Shown here piece after piece: positions 1-6,192 of a stretch of 6,555 bases of DNA. The notes below the pieces were generated by a model, which worked only from the letters and a program-made list of their open reading frames with translations, was not told the origin of the DNA and ran no database searches. Position 1 is the first letter of the stretch. Each line of letters begins with the position of its first letter. This DNA is from Syntrophaceae bacterium (GTDB taxonomy: Bacteria > Desulfobacterota > Syntrophia > Syntrophales > UBA2210), in assembly GCA_030619435.1 (NCBI GenBank), contig JAUXBI010000102.1:1-6555 (forward strand). Reading direction: 5' to 3'. The translations under genes were made by a program, and so were the position numbers.

Positions 1-1
1 A

Positions 2-322
2 TTGACAGAGGTTGGAAAAGAGGTCGGGGCAGACGGGATTATTGCGGGATACCTCTTTTATTATATGGAGAGGAAGGGTTTTGATTATTCCGTGGAAAGC
101 CCCGCCTCGGTGGCTTTCTGCGTGCATCTTATCAGGGTTAAAGATGGTGTATCGGTATGGAAAGGCGTGTTTGACAAGACCCAGAGCTCATTGATGGAAA
201 ATATCTTTGATATCTCGTCCTTTATAAAAAGCGGGGGAAAATGGATTACCGCTGAAGAATTGTCACAGGAGGGTGTCAAAGAGATCTTAAAGAACTTTCC
301 GAATTTGAAGGGAGATTCATAA
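2..322 (+). CDS. Conserved protein of unknown function, C-terminal part (5' end outside window)
   Basis: The reading frame is open from the left edge to a TAA at 320-322, giving about 106 residues. The first TTG in frame is at the very edge, so the true start almost certainly lies upstream and this is a C-terminal fragment. Visible blocks are an Val-Gly-Ala-Asp-Gly segment followed by a hydrophobic strand (residues 7-21), a Pro-Ala-Ser-Val-Ala-Phe motif (34-39), a Trp-Lys-Gly-Val-Phe-Asp-Lys-Thr-Gln motif (53-61), and a late Gly-Lys-Trp-Ile-Thr-Ala-Glu-Glu-Leu motif. This pattern resembles conserved, often lipoprotein-like hypothetical proteins of deltaproteobacteria with a CsgG/LpoB-like alpha/beta fold; that resemblance is from memory and uncertain. 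A signal peptide or lipobox cannot be checked because the N-terminus is missing. Its stop codon directly abuts the hisA start, so the two are probably co-transcribed. No function is assigned. Confidence 0.75.
   Translation: MTEVGKEVGADGIIAGYLFYYMERKGFDYSVESPASVAFCVHLIRVKDGVSVWKGVFDKTQSSLMENIFDISSFIKSGGKWITAEELSQEGVKEILKNFPNLKGDS
308..314 (+). promoter_or_regulatory. Ribosome binding site that supports the hisA TTG start
   Basis: AAGGGAG lies inside the last codons of the upstream gene, with 8 bases between it and the TTG at 323. The HisA homology begins with that TTG (Leu-Ile-Ile-Pro-Ala-Ile-Asp follows at once), so the site and the protein alignment agree on a non-ATG start. Confidence 0.75.
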
Positions 323-1057
323 TTGCTCATAATACCTGCTATAGATTTGAAGGACGGCAAGTGTGTGCGTCTTCTTCAGGGTGATTTTAACCTGTCTACC
401 GTTTATTCGGATCATCCCGCGGATATCGCCGCAAAATGGCAGGAAAAGGGGGCGAAGCGCATTCATGTGGTTGATCTTGACGGTTCTCGTGACGGATCCC
501 CCCGAAATATGGACGTTATCAGGGAACTTGCCGGCGCGGTGGATGTGGACTTGCAGGTAGGTGGCGGAATAAGAGACATGAAAACCGTTGACAGTTATAT
601 GAATATGGGAGTCAATTATGTCATACTGGGAACAGTTGCACTGAAGGATAGAAAATTTGTTCTCGATGCGTGCGCTAATTACAGAGGGCGCATTATCCTT
701 GCTATTGACGCGCGTGACGGCAGGGTTGCGGTTGAGGGATGGACTGAAAGCACTGATCAGTCTCCTGTAGAAATCGCGTCAGGTTATGAGAAATGCGGAT
801 TGAATTCTGTTATATACACCGACATACAACGGGACGGCATGGAGTCGGGCGTAAACATAGAATCCACAAAAATGCTTTCGGAATCTGTGGATATACCGAT
901 TATTGCCTCGGGTGGTGTTGCGAACATCCATGATATTGAAAGTCTGCTTGAAGCGGCGGGTTCGGGAATAATGGGTGTAATTACAGGGAAAGCCCTTTAC
1001 ACCGGGGCATTGAAACTGGAAGATGCAATAGCCAGGGTAATGTCTGTTCAGAAATGA
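323..1057 (+). CDS. hisA: Phosphoribosylformimino-5-aminoimidazole carboxamide ribotide isomerase (HisA)
   Basis: HisA is a cytosolic (beta/alpha)8-barrel enzyme that isomerises ProFAR to PRFAR, the fourth step of histidine synthesis; the product goes to the HisF-HisH synthase. The 244 residues match the usual family length of about 240-250. Asp8 in the first strand (Pro-Ala-Ile-Asp-Leu) and Asp129 in Leu-Ala-Ile-Asp-Ala are the expected catalytic acid and base. The two phosphate-binding halves are visible as Gly-Gly-Gly-Ile-Arg (80-84) and Ser-Gly-Gly-Val (196-199), with Thr-Gly-Lys-Ala-Leu-Tyr near 221-226. Trp140-Thr141 is the conserved motif separating HisA from HisF. The start is TTG, with no gap after the preceding stop. 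No hisH, hisF or hisI lies beside it within the window, so the gene is separated at least from a downstream hisF. HisA identity is secure. Confidence 0.96.
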   Translation: MLIIPAIDLKDGKCVRLLQGDFNLSTVYSDHPADIAAKWQEKGAKRIHVVDLDGSRDGSPRNMDVIRELAGAVDVDLQVGGGIRDMKTVDSYMNMGVNYVILGTVALKDRKFVLDACANYRGRIILAIDARDGRVAVEGWTESTDQSPVEIASGYEKCGLNSVIYTDIQRDGMESGVNIESTKMLSESVDIPIIASGGVANIHDIESLLEAAGSGIMGVITGKALYTGALKLEDAIARVMSVQK

Positions 1058-1067
1058 GGATCGTGAG

Positions 1068-1403
1068 ATGAAAGATTGTATATTCTGCAAAATTGTAAGG
1101 GGAGAGATACCCGCGAACATTGTTTACGAATCCGAAAATATCCTGGCATTTGATGATGTCAATCCGATGGCTCCCGTTCATGTTGTTGTTGTGCCTAAAA
1201 CACATGTGGAAACTCTTATGGATGTATCGGACGGCATGATGGAGGGCATGATTTCAGCGGTGCAGGAAATCGCGAGGATAAAAGGAATTGACAAAAAGGG
1301 TTTCAGAACAGTTGTCAATTGTAATGAAGATGGTGGCCAGGTAATTTTTCACCTTCATGTCCATGTTCTGGGAGGCAGGAAATTGAGTGATCGTATGGGG
1401 TAA
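1068..1403 (+). CDS. HIT-family purine nucleoside phosphoramidase (HinT-like)
   Basis: This is a small cytosolic nucleotide hydrolase of the histidine-triad superfamily, HINT branch. Family members are dimers that hydrolyse AMP-N-phosphoramidates such as adenylated lysine side-products. The 111 residues fit HinT proteins (about 110-120). The N-terminal Cys4-x2-Cys7 pair resembles the zinc-binding Cys pair of many HINT proteins. The core motif is His95-Leu-His97-Val-His99, preceded by Gly-Gly-Gln and followed by Leu-Gly-Gly-Arg; His97 is the expected nucleophile. The start ATG at 1068 follows a TGAGGA ribosome binding site that overlaps the hisA stop codon, with about 7 bases of spacing, so the gene is probably translated from the hisA transcript. 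An oddity is the C-terminus: the usual Trp-Pro-Pro-Gly ending of HINT proteins reads Asp-Arg-Met-Gly. The physiological substrate is not predictable. Confidence 0.93.
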   Translation: MKDCIFCKIVRGEIPANIVYESENILAFDDVNPMAPVHVVVVPKTHVETLMDVSDGMMEGMISAVQEIARIKGIDKKGFRTVVNCNEDGGQVIFHLHVHVLGGRKLSDRMG

Positions 1404-1490
1404 CGCTTAGATTCAGAAGCACAGAGGAAAAATGATGAGGCCCTTGCAAAGCACCCCCCTGCTGGAGAAAAAAGGAAAGGCAAAGACGAG

Positions 1491-1934
1491 ATGGATATAA
1501 GAGAGAGCGTATCGAGTGAAATGAGCAAAGCTGCCAAAGATAAGGATAAGGCGAGGTTATCTGTGCTTCGTATGATAAAATCGGCCTTGCATAACAAGGA
1601 GATAGATTTAAAGGACCAGTTTGGCGAAAAAGAAATCCTGCAGGTGTTGTCCTCTATGATAAAGCAAAGAAGGGACTCTGTCGAGCAATTTAAGAATGGG
1701 GGGAGACCGGAACTTGCAAAAAAAGAGGGAGAAGAAATCGAGGTAATCCAAGGGTTCATGCCGGAACAAATGCCGGAAGAAGAGATAAAAGCACAGATTG
1801 AAAGTGCCATAGAAGAAGCTGGCGCTACAAGCATCCGGGACATGGGAAAGGTCATGAAACTTCTTATGCCCGGGCTAGCGGGAAAAGCCGATGGAAAAGC
1901 TGTGGGCGAGGCGGTTAAGGCCCGATTGTCCTGA
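1491..1934 (+). CDS. yqeY: YqeY / GatB-Yqey domain protein
   Basis: This 147-residue protein matches the length and motif order of the YqeY family, a stand-alone relative of the C-terminal helical domain of the amidotransferase subunit GatB. Visible signatures are an Arg-Leu-Ser-Val-Leu-Arg-Met-Ile segment (22-29), Ile-Lys-Gln-Arg-Arg-Asp-Ser-Val-Glu-Gln-Phe (57-67), Gly-Gly-Arg-Pro-Glu-Leu-Ala (70-76), a Phe-Met-Pro-Glu-Gln-Met-Pro block (89-95) and Asp-Met-Gly-Lys-Val-Met (117-123), ending in the Gly-Lys-Ala-Asp-Gly-Lys region. The family is proposed to bind tRNA or assist amidotransferase chemistry, but its function is not established. ATG 1491 is the only standard start in frame after the HIT stop; AGGAAAGG at 1473-1480 is a plausible ribosome binding site about 10 bases upstream. 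Its position before dnaG and rpoD is the standard neighbourhood, although rpsU is missing. Confidence 0.93.
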   Translation: MDIRESVSSEMSKAAKDKDKARLSVLRMIKSALHNKEIDLKDQFGEKEILQVLSSMIKQRRDSVEQFKNGGRPELAKKEGEEIEVIQGFMPEQMPEEEIKAQIESAIEEAGATSIRDMGKVMKLLMPGLAGKADGKAVGEAVKARLS

Positions 1935-2101
1935 GCAATGCATTTATACGTAGATTAATGGTCTTTTCGCCTAAGCTCTGCGTTATGCTCAAAAAATAAT
2001 CCTCGGAATATCGACTATATGTTTTCCGCATGCCTTGATTTTGAACAAAAATTCTCATCAATCAACAGAATCATGCTTTTGTCCGCAGAGGTAAGAATAG
2101 A
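1935..2101 (+). other. Non-coding spacer between yqeY and dnaG with two imperfect inverted repeats
   Basis: These 167 bases hold no supportable gene and form the longest plus-strand gap of the yqeY-rpoD cluster. Two imperfect palindromes are visible. The first is at 1969-1988: GCCTAAGC, loop TCT, then a right arm with one bulged G and one mismatch. The second is at 2035-2061: TTGAT and ATCAA outer arms, with inner GAA/TTC around a CAAAAA loop. Neither is followed by a T-run on either strand, so they do not read as rho-independent terminators. A weak TTGAAC (2041-2046) with CAGAAT 19 bases downstream is the best promoter-like pair and is not convincing. The segment could hold a dnaG promoter, an mRNA processing site, or a small dispersed intergenic repeat. 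Confidence 0.45.
2087..2092 (+). promoter_or_regulatory. Ribosome binding site that supports the dnaG TTG start
   Basis: AGAGGT sits 9 bases before the TTG at 2102. Upstream in the same frame there is a TGA at 2042-2044 and no ATG, GTG or other TTG in between. The DnaG family N-terminus (Tyr-Ile-Pro followed by an Ile-Lys-x-Arg-x-x-Ile-Val helix) starts a few residues after this TTG, so it is the best start. Confidence 0.75.
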
Positions 2102-3886
2102 TTGAAAGGATATATACCTCAGGAAAAGATAGGAGAAATAAAGAGCAGGGTAAATATCGTGGATCTTGTTTCAGAGTATGTTACCCTGAAAAAGACCGGC
2201 AGAAATTTTGTCGGTCTCTGTCCCTTTCACAAGGAGAAAACACCCTCTTTCAGCGTTAATCCCGAAAAACAGATATTTTACTGCTTTGGCTGTGGAGAGG
2301 GTGGAGATATCTTCGCCTTTCTGATGAAGATAAACGGCGCGAGTTTCGCCGAGTCGGCAAGATATCTGGCCAATAAAGCGGGGATCGATATACCTGTAAG
2401 AAAGATGACCGGCGCGGAAAGGACAGTGGCAAGCGAGAAGGAAAAGTTAAACAGAATAAACGTGATGGCGGCGGATTGGTTCTCCGGGCAGCTTTCTTCT
2501 GAAAATGGCCGGGCAGCTCGTGATTATCTTAACAAGAGAAAGATGAAGACTGCTACAGCTAAAGAATTTCGCTTGGGGTATTCTCCGGAGGGATGGAGCC
2601 ATCTTGTTAACTATTTTGAAGGCAGAAAGGTTCCCCTCGGACTTGTCGAAAAAACTGGTCTTGTCATATCTAAAGATAGTGGCAGATTCTATGACCGGTT
2701 TCGCGGGAGATTGATTTTCCCGATAGAAGATTTGAGCGGCAGGGTTGTGGCTTTTGGCGGACGGGCTCTCGGTGACGATATGCCTAAATACCTCAACTCG
2801 CCTGAGTCTCCCGTATACACAAAGGGCCGGATCCTGTATGGCATGTACAGGACAAAAGACAGCATCCGCAATAAGGATTACGTTATAATTGTGGAAGGAT
2901 ATGTTGATCTTCTCTCCCTCCGGGATGCGGGAGTGAGCAATGTGGTGGCAACACTGGGCACCGCTCTGACCAGAGAGCAGGTCGAACTGATCAGACGATT
3001 CACTCGAAATGTTGCCGTCATCTTTGATCCCGATGAAGCGGGCAGACACGCGGTCGAACGCAGCCTGAAACTGTTCCTTGAGGAGAATATGCATGCCAGG
3101 GTGGTTGTTCTTCCCGAAGGATATGATCCTGATGACTATGTTAAGAAATTTGGTCCGGAGGCCTTAGCAAACATTATAGCCCATTCCCCAATGATGGTGG
3201 ACTACTATATAGAGGAAATCATGGGCAGCAGAGATACGCTTGAAGACAACCTGGATGTCGGCAGGGAATCAATCTCTTTTATAAGCACTATAAGTGACCG
3301 TGTTGAACAAAACCTGTTCATAAAAAGGGTATCTGAAAAACTTGGCATTGATCAGAAACTTTTAAAGGACAGAGTAAGGAAAATACCTGCTAATTATAAA
3401 GCCGGCAACAGGGCCGCATCTCCGGAAAAAAGAGCAGGAAAAGTTGACATGGTGGAATTGAACCTTATCTATATGATGATAGAATATCCCGAAAAAATTC
3501 CTGTGGTGGCTCAGGATGGTATATTGGATTGTTTCGCTTCAGAAATATTGAAAAAATTGGGGCAGACAATAGCAGACGAAAGGGGCGACATTGCCGGTCT
3601 TGTCGGCGATCTGGAAGATGATACTGCGAAGGAAAGTCTCTTGAAGTTGATGATGGAGCGCCCTTTCTCCGATAAAGAGGTTGCCAACAGGGTCTTTGAT
3701 GATAATGTCAGACAGATAAGAAACAAATGGTACAAGAGCAGGCACAACATACTGAAGCGTGAACTGATCAGAGCCCGGGACACAGATGACAGAGAGTTAA
3801 GCGACAGCCTGTTGCGAGAGAAAAATAGATTATTAAAAGAAGAGAGAGGATTATCCAGAAATGAAAAAAACAATCAGGTCGGATGA
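2102..3886 (+). CDS. dnaG: DNA primase DnaG
   Basis: DnaG makes RNA primers for replication, recruited to the fork by the DnaB helicase. The 594 residues are typical. The N-terminal CHC2 zinc-binding domain has ligands Cys40, His43, Cys61 and Cys64 within Leu-Cys-Pro-Phe-His and Tyr-Cys-Phe-Gly-Cys. The catalytic core follows: basic motifs Phe-Arg-Leu-Gly-Tyr-Ser (156-161) and Asp-Arg-Phe-Arg-Gly-Arg (198-203), Ala-Phe-Gly-Gly-Arg near 217-221, and Pro-Lys-Tyr-Leu-Asn-Ser-Pro (228-234). The TOPRIM metal site is visible as Glu265 in Val-Glu-Gly-Tyr-Val-Asp, Asp309-Pro-Asp311-Glu-Ala-Gly, and Asp342-Pro-Asp344-Asp. Residues from about 445 are a poorly conserved helical C-terminus, expected to be the DnaB-binding domain. 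The start is TTG. The last 26 bases overlap rpoD in another frame, suggesting translational coupling of the two genes. All catalytic residues expected for an active primase are present. Confidence 0.97.
   Translation: MKGYIPQEKIGEIKSRVNIVDLVSEYVTLKKTGRNFVGLCPFHKEKTPSFSVNPEKQIFYCFGCGEGGDIFAFLMKINGASFAESARYLANKAGIDIPVRKMTGAERTVASEKEKLNRINVMAADWFSGQLSSENGRAARDYLNKRKMKTATAKEFRLGYSPEGWSHLVNYFEGRKVPLGLVEKTGLVISKDSGRFYDRFRGRLIFPIEDLSGRVVAFGGRALGDDMPKYLNSPESPVYTKGRILYGMYRTKDSIRNKDYVIIVEGYVDLLSLRDAGVSNVVATLGTALTREQVELIRRFTRNVAVIFDPDEAGRHAVERSLKLFLEENMHARVVVLPEGYDPDDYVKKFGPEALANIIAHSPMMVDYYIEEIMGSRDTLEDNLDVGRESISFISTISDRVEQNLFIKRVSEKLGIDQKLLKDRVRKIPANYKAGNRAASPEKRAGKVDMVELNLIYMMIEYPEKIPVVAQDGILDCFASEILKKLGQTIADERGDIAGLVGDLEDDTAKESLLKLMMERPFSDKEVANRVFDDNVRQIRNKWYKSRHNILKRELIRARDTDDRELSDSLLREKNRLLKEERGLSRNEKNNQVG
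3845..3850 (+). promoter_or_regulatory. rpoD ribosome binding site inside the end of dnaG
   Basis: AGAGGA lies within the dnaG coding region, 10 bases before the rpoD ATG at 3861. It supports that ATG over later candidates and means ribosomes finishing dnaG pass over the rpoD initiation region. Confidence 0.65.
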
Positions 3887-5618
3887 GGTAAACAAACTTA
3901 TTGCACTGGGCAAAGAAAAGGGGGTTCTTACTTATGATGACATCAATAACACCCTGCCGGCCGACATTATATTTTCAGAGCAGATAGACGATATATTGAT
4001 GCTTTTCCATGAGAAAAACATTGAAATTGTTGATGTTGATAAGAATGGAAAGATTATCAGGAAACCGGCTGCTAAGGTCTTGGAAGAGCCGGAGAAAGCA
4101 AAGAATGGAATACTGCCATTGCCTCTGGCTGCGCTGGGCAAGACAGGGGATCCTGTAAAGATGTACCTGAGGGAAATGGGGCTTGTGCCCCTGCTTAGCC
4201 GTGAGGAAGAGGTAATAATAGCAAAGAAAATTGAAAAGGGAGAACAGAGAATCAAAGAAACCCTCTTCAGCCTGCCGATTTTTATAAGAGAAGTTGTAGA
4301 TATAGGGGACAAACTCAGAAATGACGAGATAAAGGTAAAAACAGTTGTTGATAATCTTGAAGACGAAAATGGTTTTACTGAAGAGGATGTATATCGGAAG
4401 AAGGTGCAGAACTTTACCGCCAGGGTGGCAAAACTGGATGCAAAAAATATCTTGTTGAGGACAGAGTTGAAAAGGGCAAAGCTGGATAGTCTTGAGAAAG
4501 AAAAAATAAAAAAGGAACTGGAGAAAAATCTCAAACGGATCATAAAACTTTGCAAAGACGCAAATTTCAGTAAGAGGCGTATCAATGCGATGGTTCTGGA
4601 ACTTAGGAAAGTCGTTGCTGAGCTTAACAAGGGCGATCGGGCAATCCGGAAATGCAGGGAACAAACGGGAATGTCACTCAGCACTCTGGATAAGATGTTC
4701 TCCCGGATGAGAGATGGTGAAGAAAAACAGCTTTCCGAAGAGACCGGCATCTCCGTCGAAAAATTGGTGGAGTACGAAAGGACAATCCGGCAGGCACGCA
4801 ATAACAGGAAGCGAATAACGGGGAAAATCGGTGCGTCCAGGGAGACGCTGAAACTGGTGGTCACTTCTATGAAAAGAGGAGAGTTGGAGGCAGAACTGGC
4901 AAAGCGGAAATTGATAAAGGCGAATCTCAGGCTGGTTGTAAGCATTGCCAAAAAATACACGAACAGGGGACTGCAATTCCTGGACCTTATTCAGGAGGGA
5001 AATATAGGGCTTATGAAAGCCGTTGAAAAGTTTGAATACCAGAGAGGGTATAAATTTTCCACCTACGCGACATGGTGGATACGGCAGGCTATTACAAGGG
5101 CTATAGCGGATCAGGCACGAACGATAAGAATCCCGGTTCATATGATTGAAACCATAAACAAGCTTATCAGAACTTCGAGATATCTGGTCCAGGCACTGGG
5201 AAGAGAGCCCACCCCGGCCGAGGTTGCGGAGAAGATGGAATTTCCTCTTGATAAAGTGAGAAAGGTGTTGAAAATAGCGAAGGAGCCGATATCTCTGGAA
5301 ACACCTATAGGAGAGGAAGAGGATAGCTCTCTCGGAGATTTTATAGAGGACAAAAAGATCATGTCCCCCTCCGATGCCACTATGAGCATGGATCTTGCCC
5401 AGCAGACCAGAAAGATACTGTCGACTCTGACACCGAGGGAAGAAAAGGTTCTGAGGATGCGTTTCGGAATCAGCGAAAAGACAGATTTGGGACTGAATCT
5501 GGGAGAAACCGCAGATTTGGATGATACGGTGAGGCGGGCCCGGGAGATTGAAAATAACGTATTAAAGAAAATGCGTGGAACCTCGCGCAGACGAGAAATA
5601 AAAGGAGGAGCCAAGTAA
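3861..5618 (+). CDS. rpoD: RNA polymerase primary-type sigma factor RpoD, with divergent region 4.2
   Basis: This 585-residue sigma-70 family protein has the full group 1 architecture. Region 1.1 is at about 1-60. Region 1.2 is at about 97-130 ([10 protein letters not shown]). A charged, helical non-conserved region spans about 130-345. Regions 2.1-2.4 follow, with Ala-Asn-Leu-Arg-Leu-Val-Val (354-360), Asp-Leu-Ile-Gln-Glu-Gly-Asn (375-381), Tyr-Ala-Thr-Trp-Trp-Ile-Arg-Gln (402-409) and Arg-Ile-Pro-Val-His-Met (423-428). Region 3.2 has Glu-Pro-Ile-Ser-Leu-Glu-Thr-Pro (475-482), and region 4.1 has [14 protein letters not shown] (523-536). It directs core polymerase to housekeeping promoters. 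Dna-binding region 4.2 (about 541-580) departs strongly from the family: the usual Thr-Leu-Glu-Glu-Val-Gly and Val-Thr-Arg-Glu-Arg-Ile-Arg-Gln-Ile-Glu blocks are replaced, although Glu-Ile-Glu, Lys-Lys-Met-Arg and Ser-Arg-Arg remain alignable. The reading frame is intact. Position after dnaG argues for the primary sigma factor. Confidence 0.95.
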   Translation: MKKTIRSDEVNKLIALGKEKGVLTYDDINNTLPADIIFSEQIDDILMLFHEKNIEIVDVDKNGKIIRKPAAKVLEEPEKAKNGILPLPLAALGKTGDPVKMYLREMGLVPLLSREEEVIIAKKIEKGEQRIKETLFSLPIFIREVVDIGDKLRNDEIKVKTVVDNLEDENGFTEEDVYRKKVQNFTARVAKLDAKNILLRTELKRAKLDSLEKEKIKKELEKNLKRIIKLCKDANFSKRRINAMVLELRKVVAELNKGDRAIRKCREQTGMSLSTLDKMFSRMRDGEEKQLSEETGISVEKLVEYERTIRQARNNRKRITGKIGASRETLKLVVTSMKRGELEAELAKRKLIKANLRLVVSIAKKYTNRGLQFLDLIQEGNIGLMKAVEKFEYQRGYKFSTYATWWIRQAITRAIADQARTIRIPVHMIETINKLIRTSRYLVQALGREPTPAEVAEKMEFPLDKVRKVLKIAKEPISLETPIGEEEDSSLGDFIEDKKIMSPSDATMSMDLAQQTRKILSTLTPREEKVLRMRFGISEKTDLGLNLGETADLDDTVRRAREIENNVLKKMRGTSRRREIKGGAK

Positions 5619-5668
5619 GGGGTTGGGTATATTAAGAGATGTCGCTTCCTTATTTATGCAGCGGCAAG

Positions 5669-6052
5669 TCAATCGCAAAGAGCCACCGCTTCTATCTCTA
5701 TGGTCGCATCTTTAGGCAGGCGGCTTACTTCAACGCAGGCCCTGGCCGGGCGGGACTCTCCAAAATACTCCGTGTATATGTCGTTAAACTGCGCAAAACA
5801 TCTCATGTCTGTCAGGAAAATCATGACCTTTATAACACGGTCAAGTCCTGATCCCCCTGCCTCGAGTATCGCTTTGAGATTGTTAAGCGCCGTACGCGCC
5901 TGAAGCTCAAAGGGTCCTTCCACAGGCTCTCCGGTTTCCGGGTCAATGGGAATTTGCCCGGATATGTACAGCCAGCCGTTGGCTTTGACTGCCTGAGAAT
6001 ATGGACCCACTGGCTGGGGCGCTCTGCTGGTATTGACAATGTTTTTACCCAT
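5669..6052 (-). CDS. ridA: RidA-family (YjgF/YER057c/UK114) reactive enamine/imine deaminase
   Basis: RidA proteins are cytosolic trimers that hydrolyse reactive 2-aminoacrylate and related imines released by PLP-dependent dehydratases, protecting other PLP enzymes. The 127 residues match the usual length. Signatures are Ala-Pro-Gln-Pro-Val-Gly-Pro-Tyr-Ser-Gln-Ala (11-21), Leu-Tyr-Ile-Ser-Gly-Gln-Ile-Pro (28-35), Thr-x-x-Ala-Leu-x-Asn-Leu-Lys-Ala-Ile-Leu (54-63) and Arg101-Pro-Ala-Arg104 followed by a Val-Glu-Val-Ser-Arg-Leu-Pro-Lys-Asp block. Arg104 and Glu119 align with Arg105 and Glu120 of E. coli RidA, the substrate-binding arginine and the catalytic glutamate, so true RidA activity is likely. 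The ATG at 6052 is preceded by AAGGAG with 6 bases of spacing. The gene converges on rpoD and diverges from xseA, so it is a single-gene unit, with a recognisable promoter at 6080-6108. Confidence 0.95.
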   Translation of the reverse strand: MGKNIVNTSRAPQPVGPYSQAVKANGWLYISGQIPIDPETGEPVEGPFELQARTALNNLKAILEAGGSGLDRVIKVMIFLTDMRCFAQFNDIYTEYFGESRPARACVEVSRLPKDATIEIEAVALCD

Positions 6053-6079
6053 GGTGCTCTCCTTCCCTTACAAGTGCTT

Positions 6080-6108
6080 ATTCGATAACATGATCAGGAA
6101 GATGTCAA
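6080..6108 (-). promoter_or_regulatory. Probable sigma-70 type promoter for ridA
   Basis: Read on the minus strand, a perfect TTGACA (6108-6103) is followed after 17 bases by TCGAAT (6085-6080), which matches four of six -10 consensus bases. Transcription would start near 6073, giving a leader of about 20 bases that contains the AAGGAG site at 6064-6059. Spacing and placement are ideal; the weak -10 keeps the confidence moderate. Confidence 0.6.
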
Positions 6109-6192
6109 CAAAATAGTTGGAAAAATTTGATGGATAGAGATCTTCGGAAAACCATCTTTACAGAGATATCAAATTGTTCCCTTGGAATTTTT

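Noticed and set aside
1432..1500. 22-codon open frame (ATG-ATG start) before yqeY, overlapping its first codons
   Set aside because: The ribosome binding site spacing is short (about 4 bases after AGAGG), the peptide has no attenuator-like or known leader features, and a chance frame of this size is expected.
1355..1855. Minus-strand open frame opposite HIT/yqeY
   Set aside because: Low-complexity Ser/Leu-rich product, antisense to two recognised genes.
2041..2071. Possible dnaG promoter (TTGAAC and CAGAAT)
   Set aside because: Each box matches only four of six consensus bases and the 19-base spacing is poor; not supportable by itself.
2447..3094. Minus-strand open frame opposite dnaG
   Set aside because: It lies wholly within the conserved primase catalytic core, whose identity is certain; the antisense product has no family features.
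3932..4960. Long minus-strand open frame (342 codons) opposite rpoD
   Set aside because: Its Ser/Leu/Phe-rich product is the mirror of the Lys/Glu-rich sigma non-conserved region; no domain and no ribosome binding site context support it.
5482..5545. A pair of compensating frameshifts as the cause of the odd RpoD region 4.2
   Set aside because: The other two frames across this stretch hit stops quickly and do not restore the canonical Leu-Glu-Glu-Val-Gly or Thr-Arg-Glu-Arg-Ile motifs, while the annotated frame stays open with normal codon choice and re-enters alignable sequence.
5138..5614. Minus-strand open frame opposite the end of rpoD
   Set aside because: It is a shadow of well-conserved RpoD coding sequence, with no recognisable protein motif.
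5641..5663. Possible terminator hairpin between rpoD and ridA (GTCGCT paired with AGCGGC)
   Set aside because: The stem is only six pairs with a wobble, the loop is 13 bases and no T-run follows on either strand.
5639..5851. Plus-strand 70-codon open frame after rpoD
   Set aside because: Antisense to the 3' half of ridA, which has clear family motifs; no ribosome binding site or homology.
6067..6091. Possible xseA promoter (CTTACA and TAACAT)
   Set aside because: Spacing of 13 bases is too short for a sigma-70 promoter.
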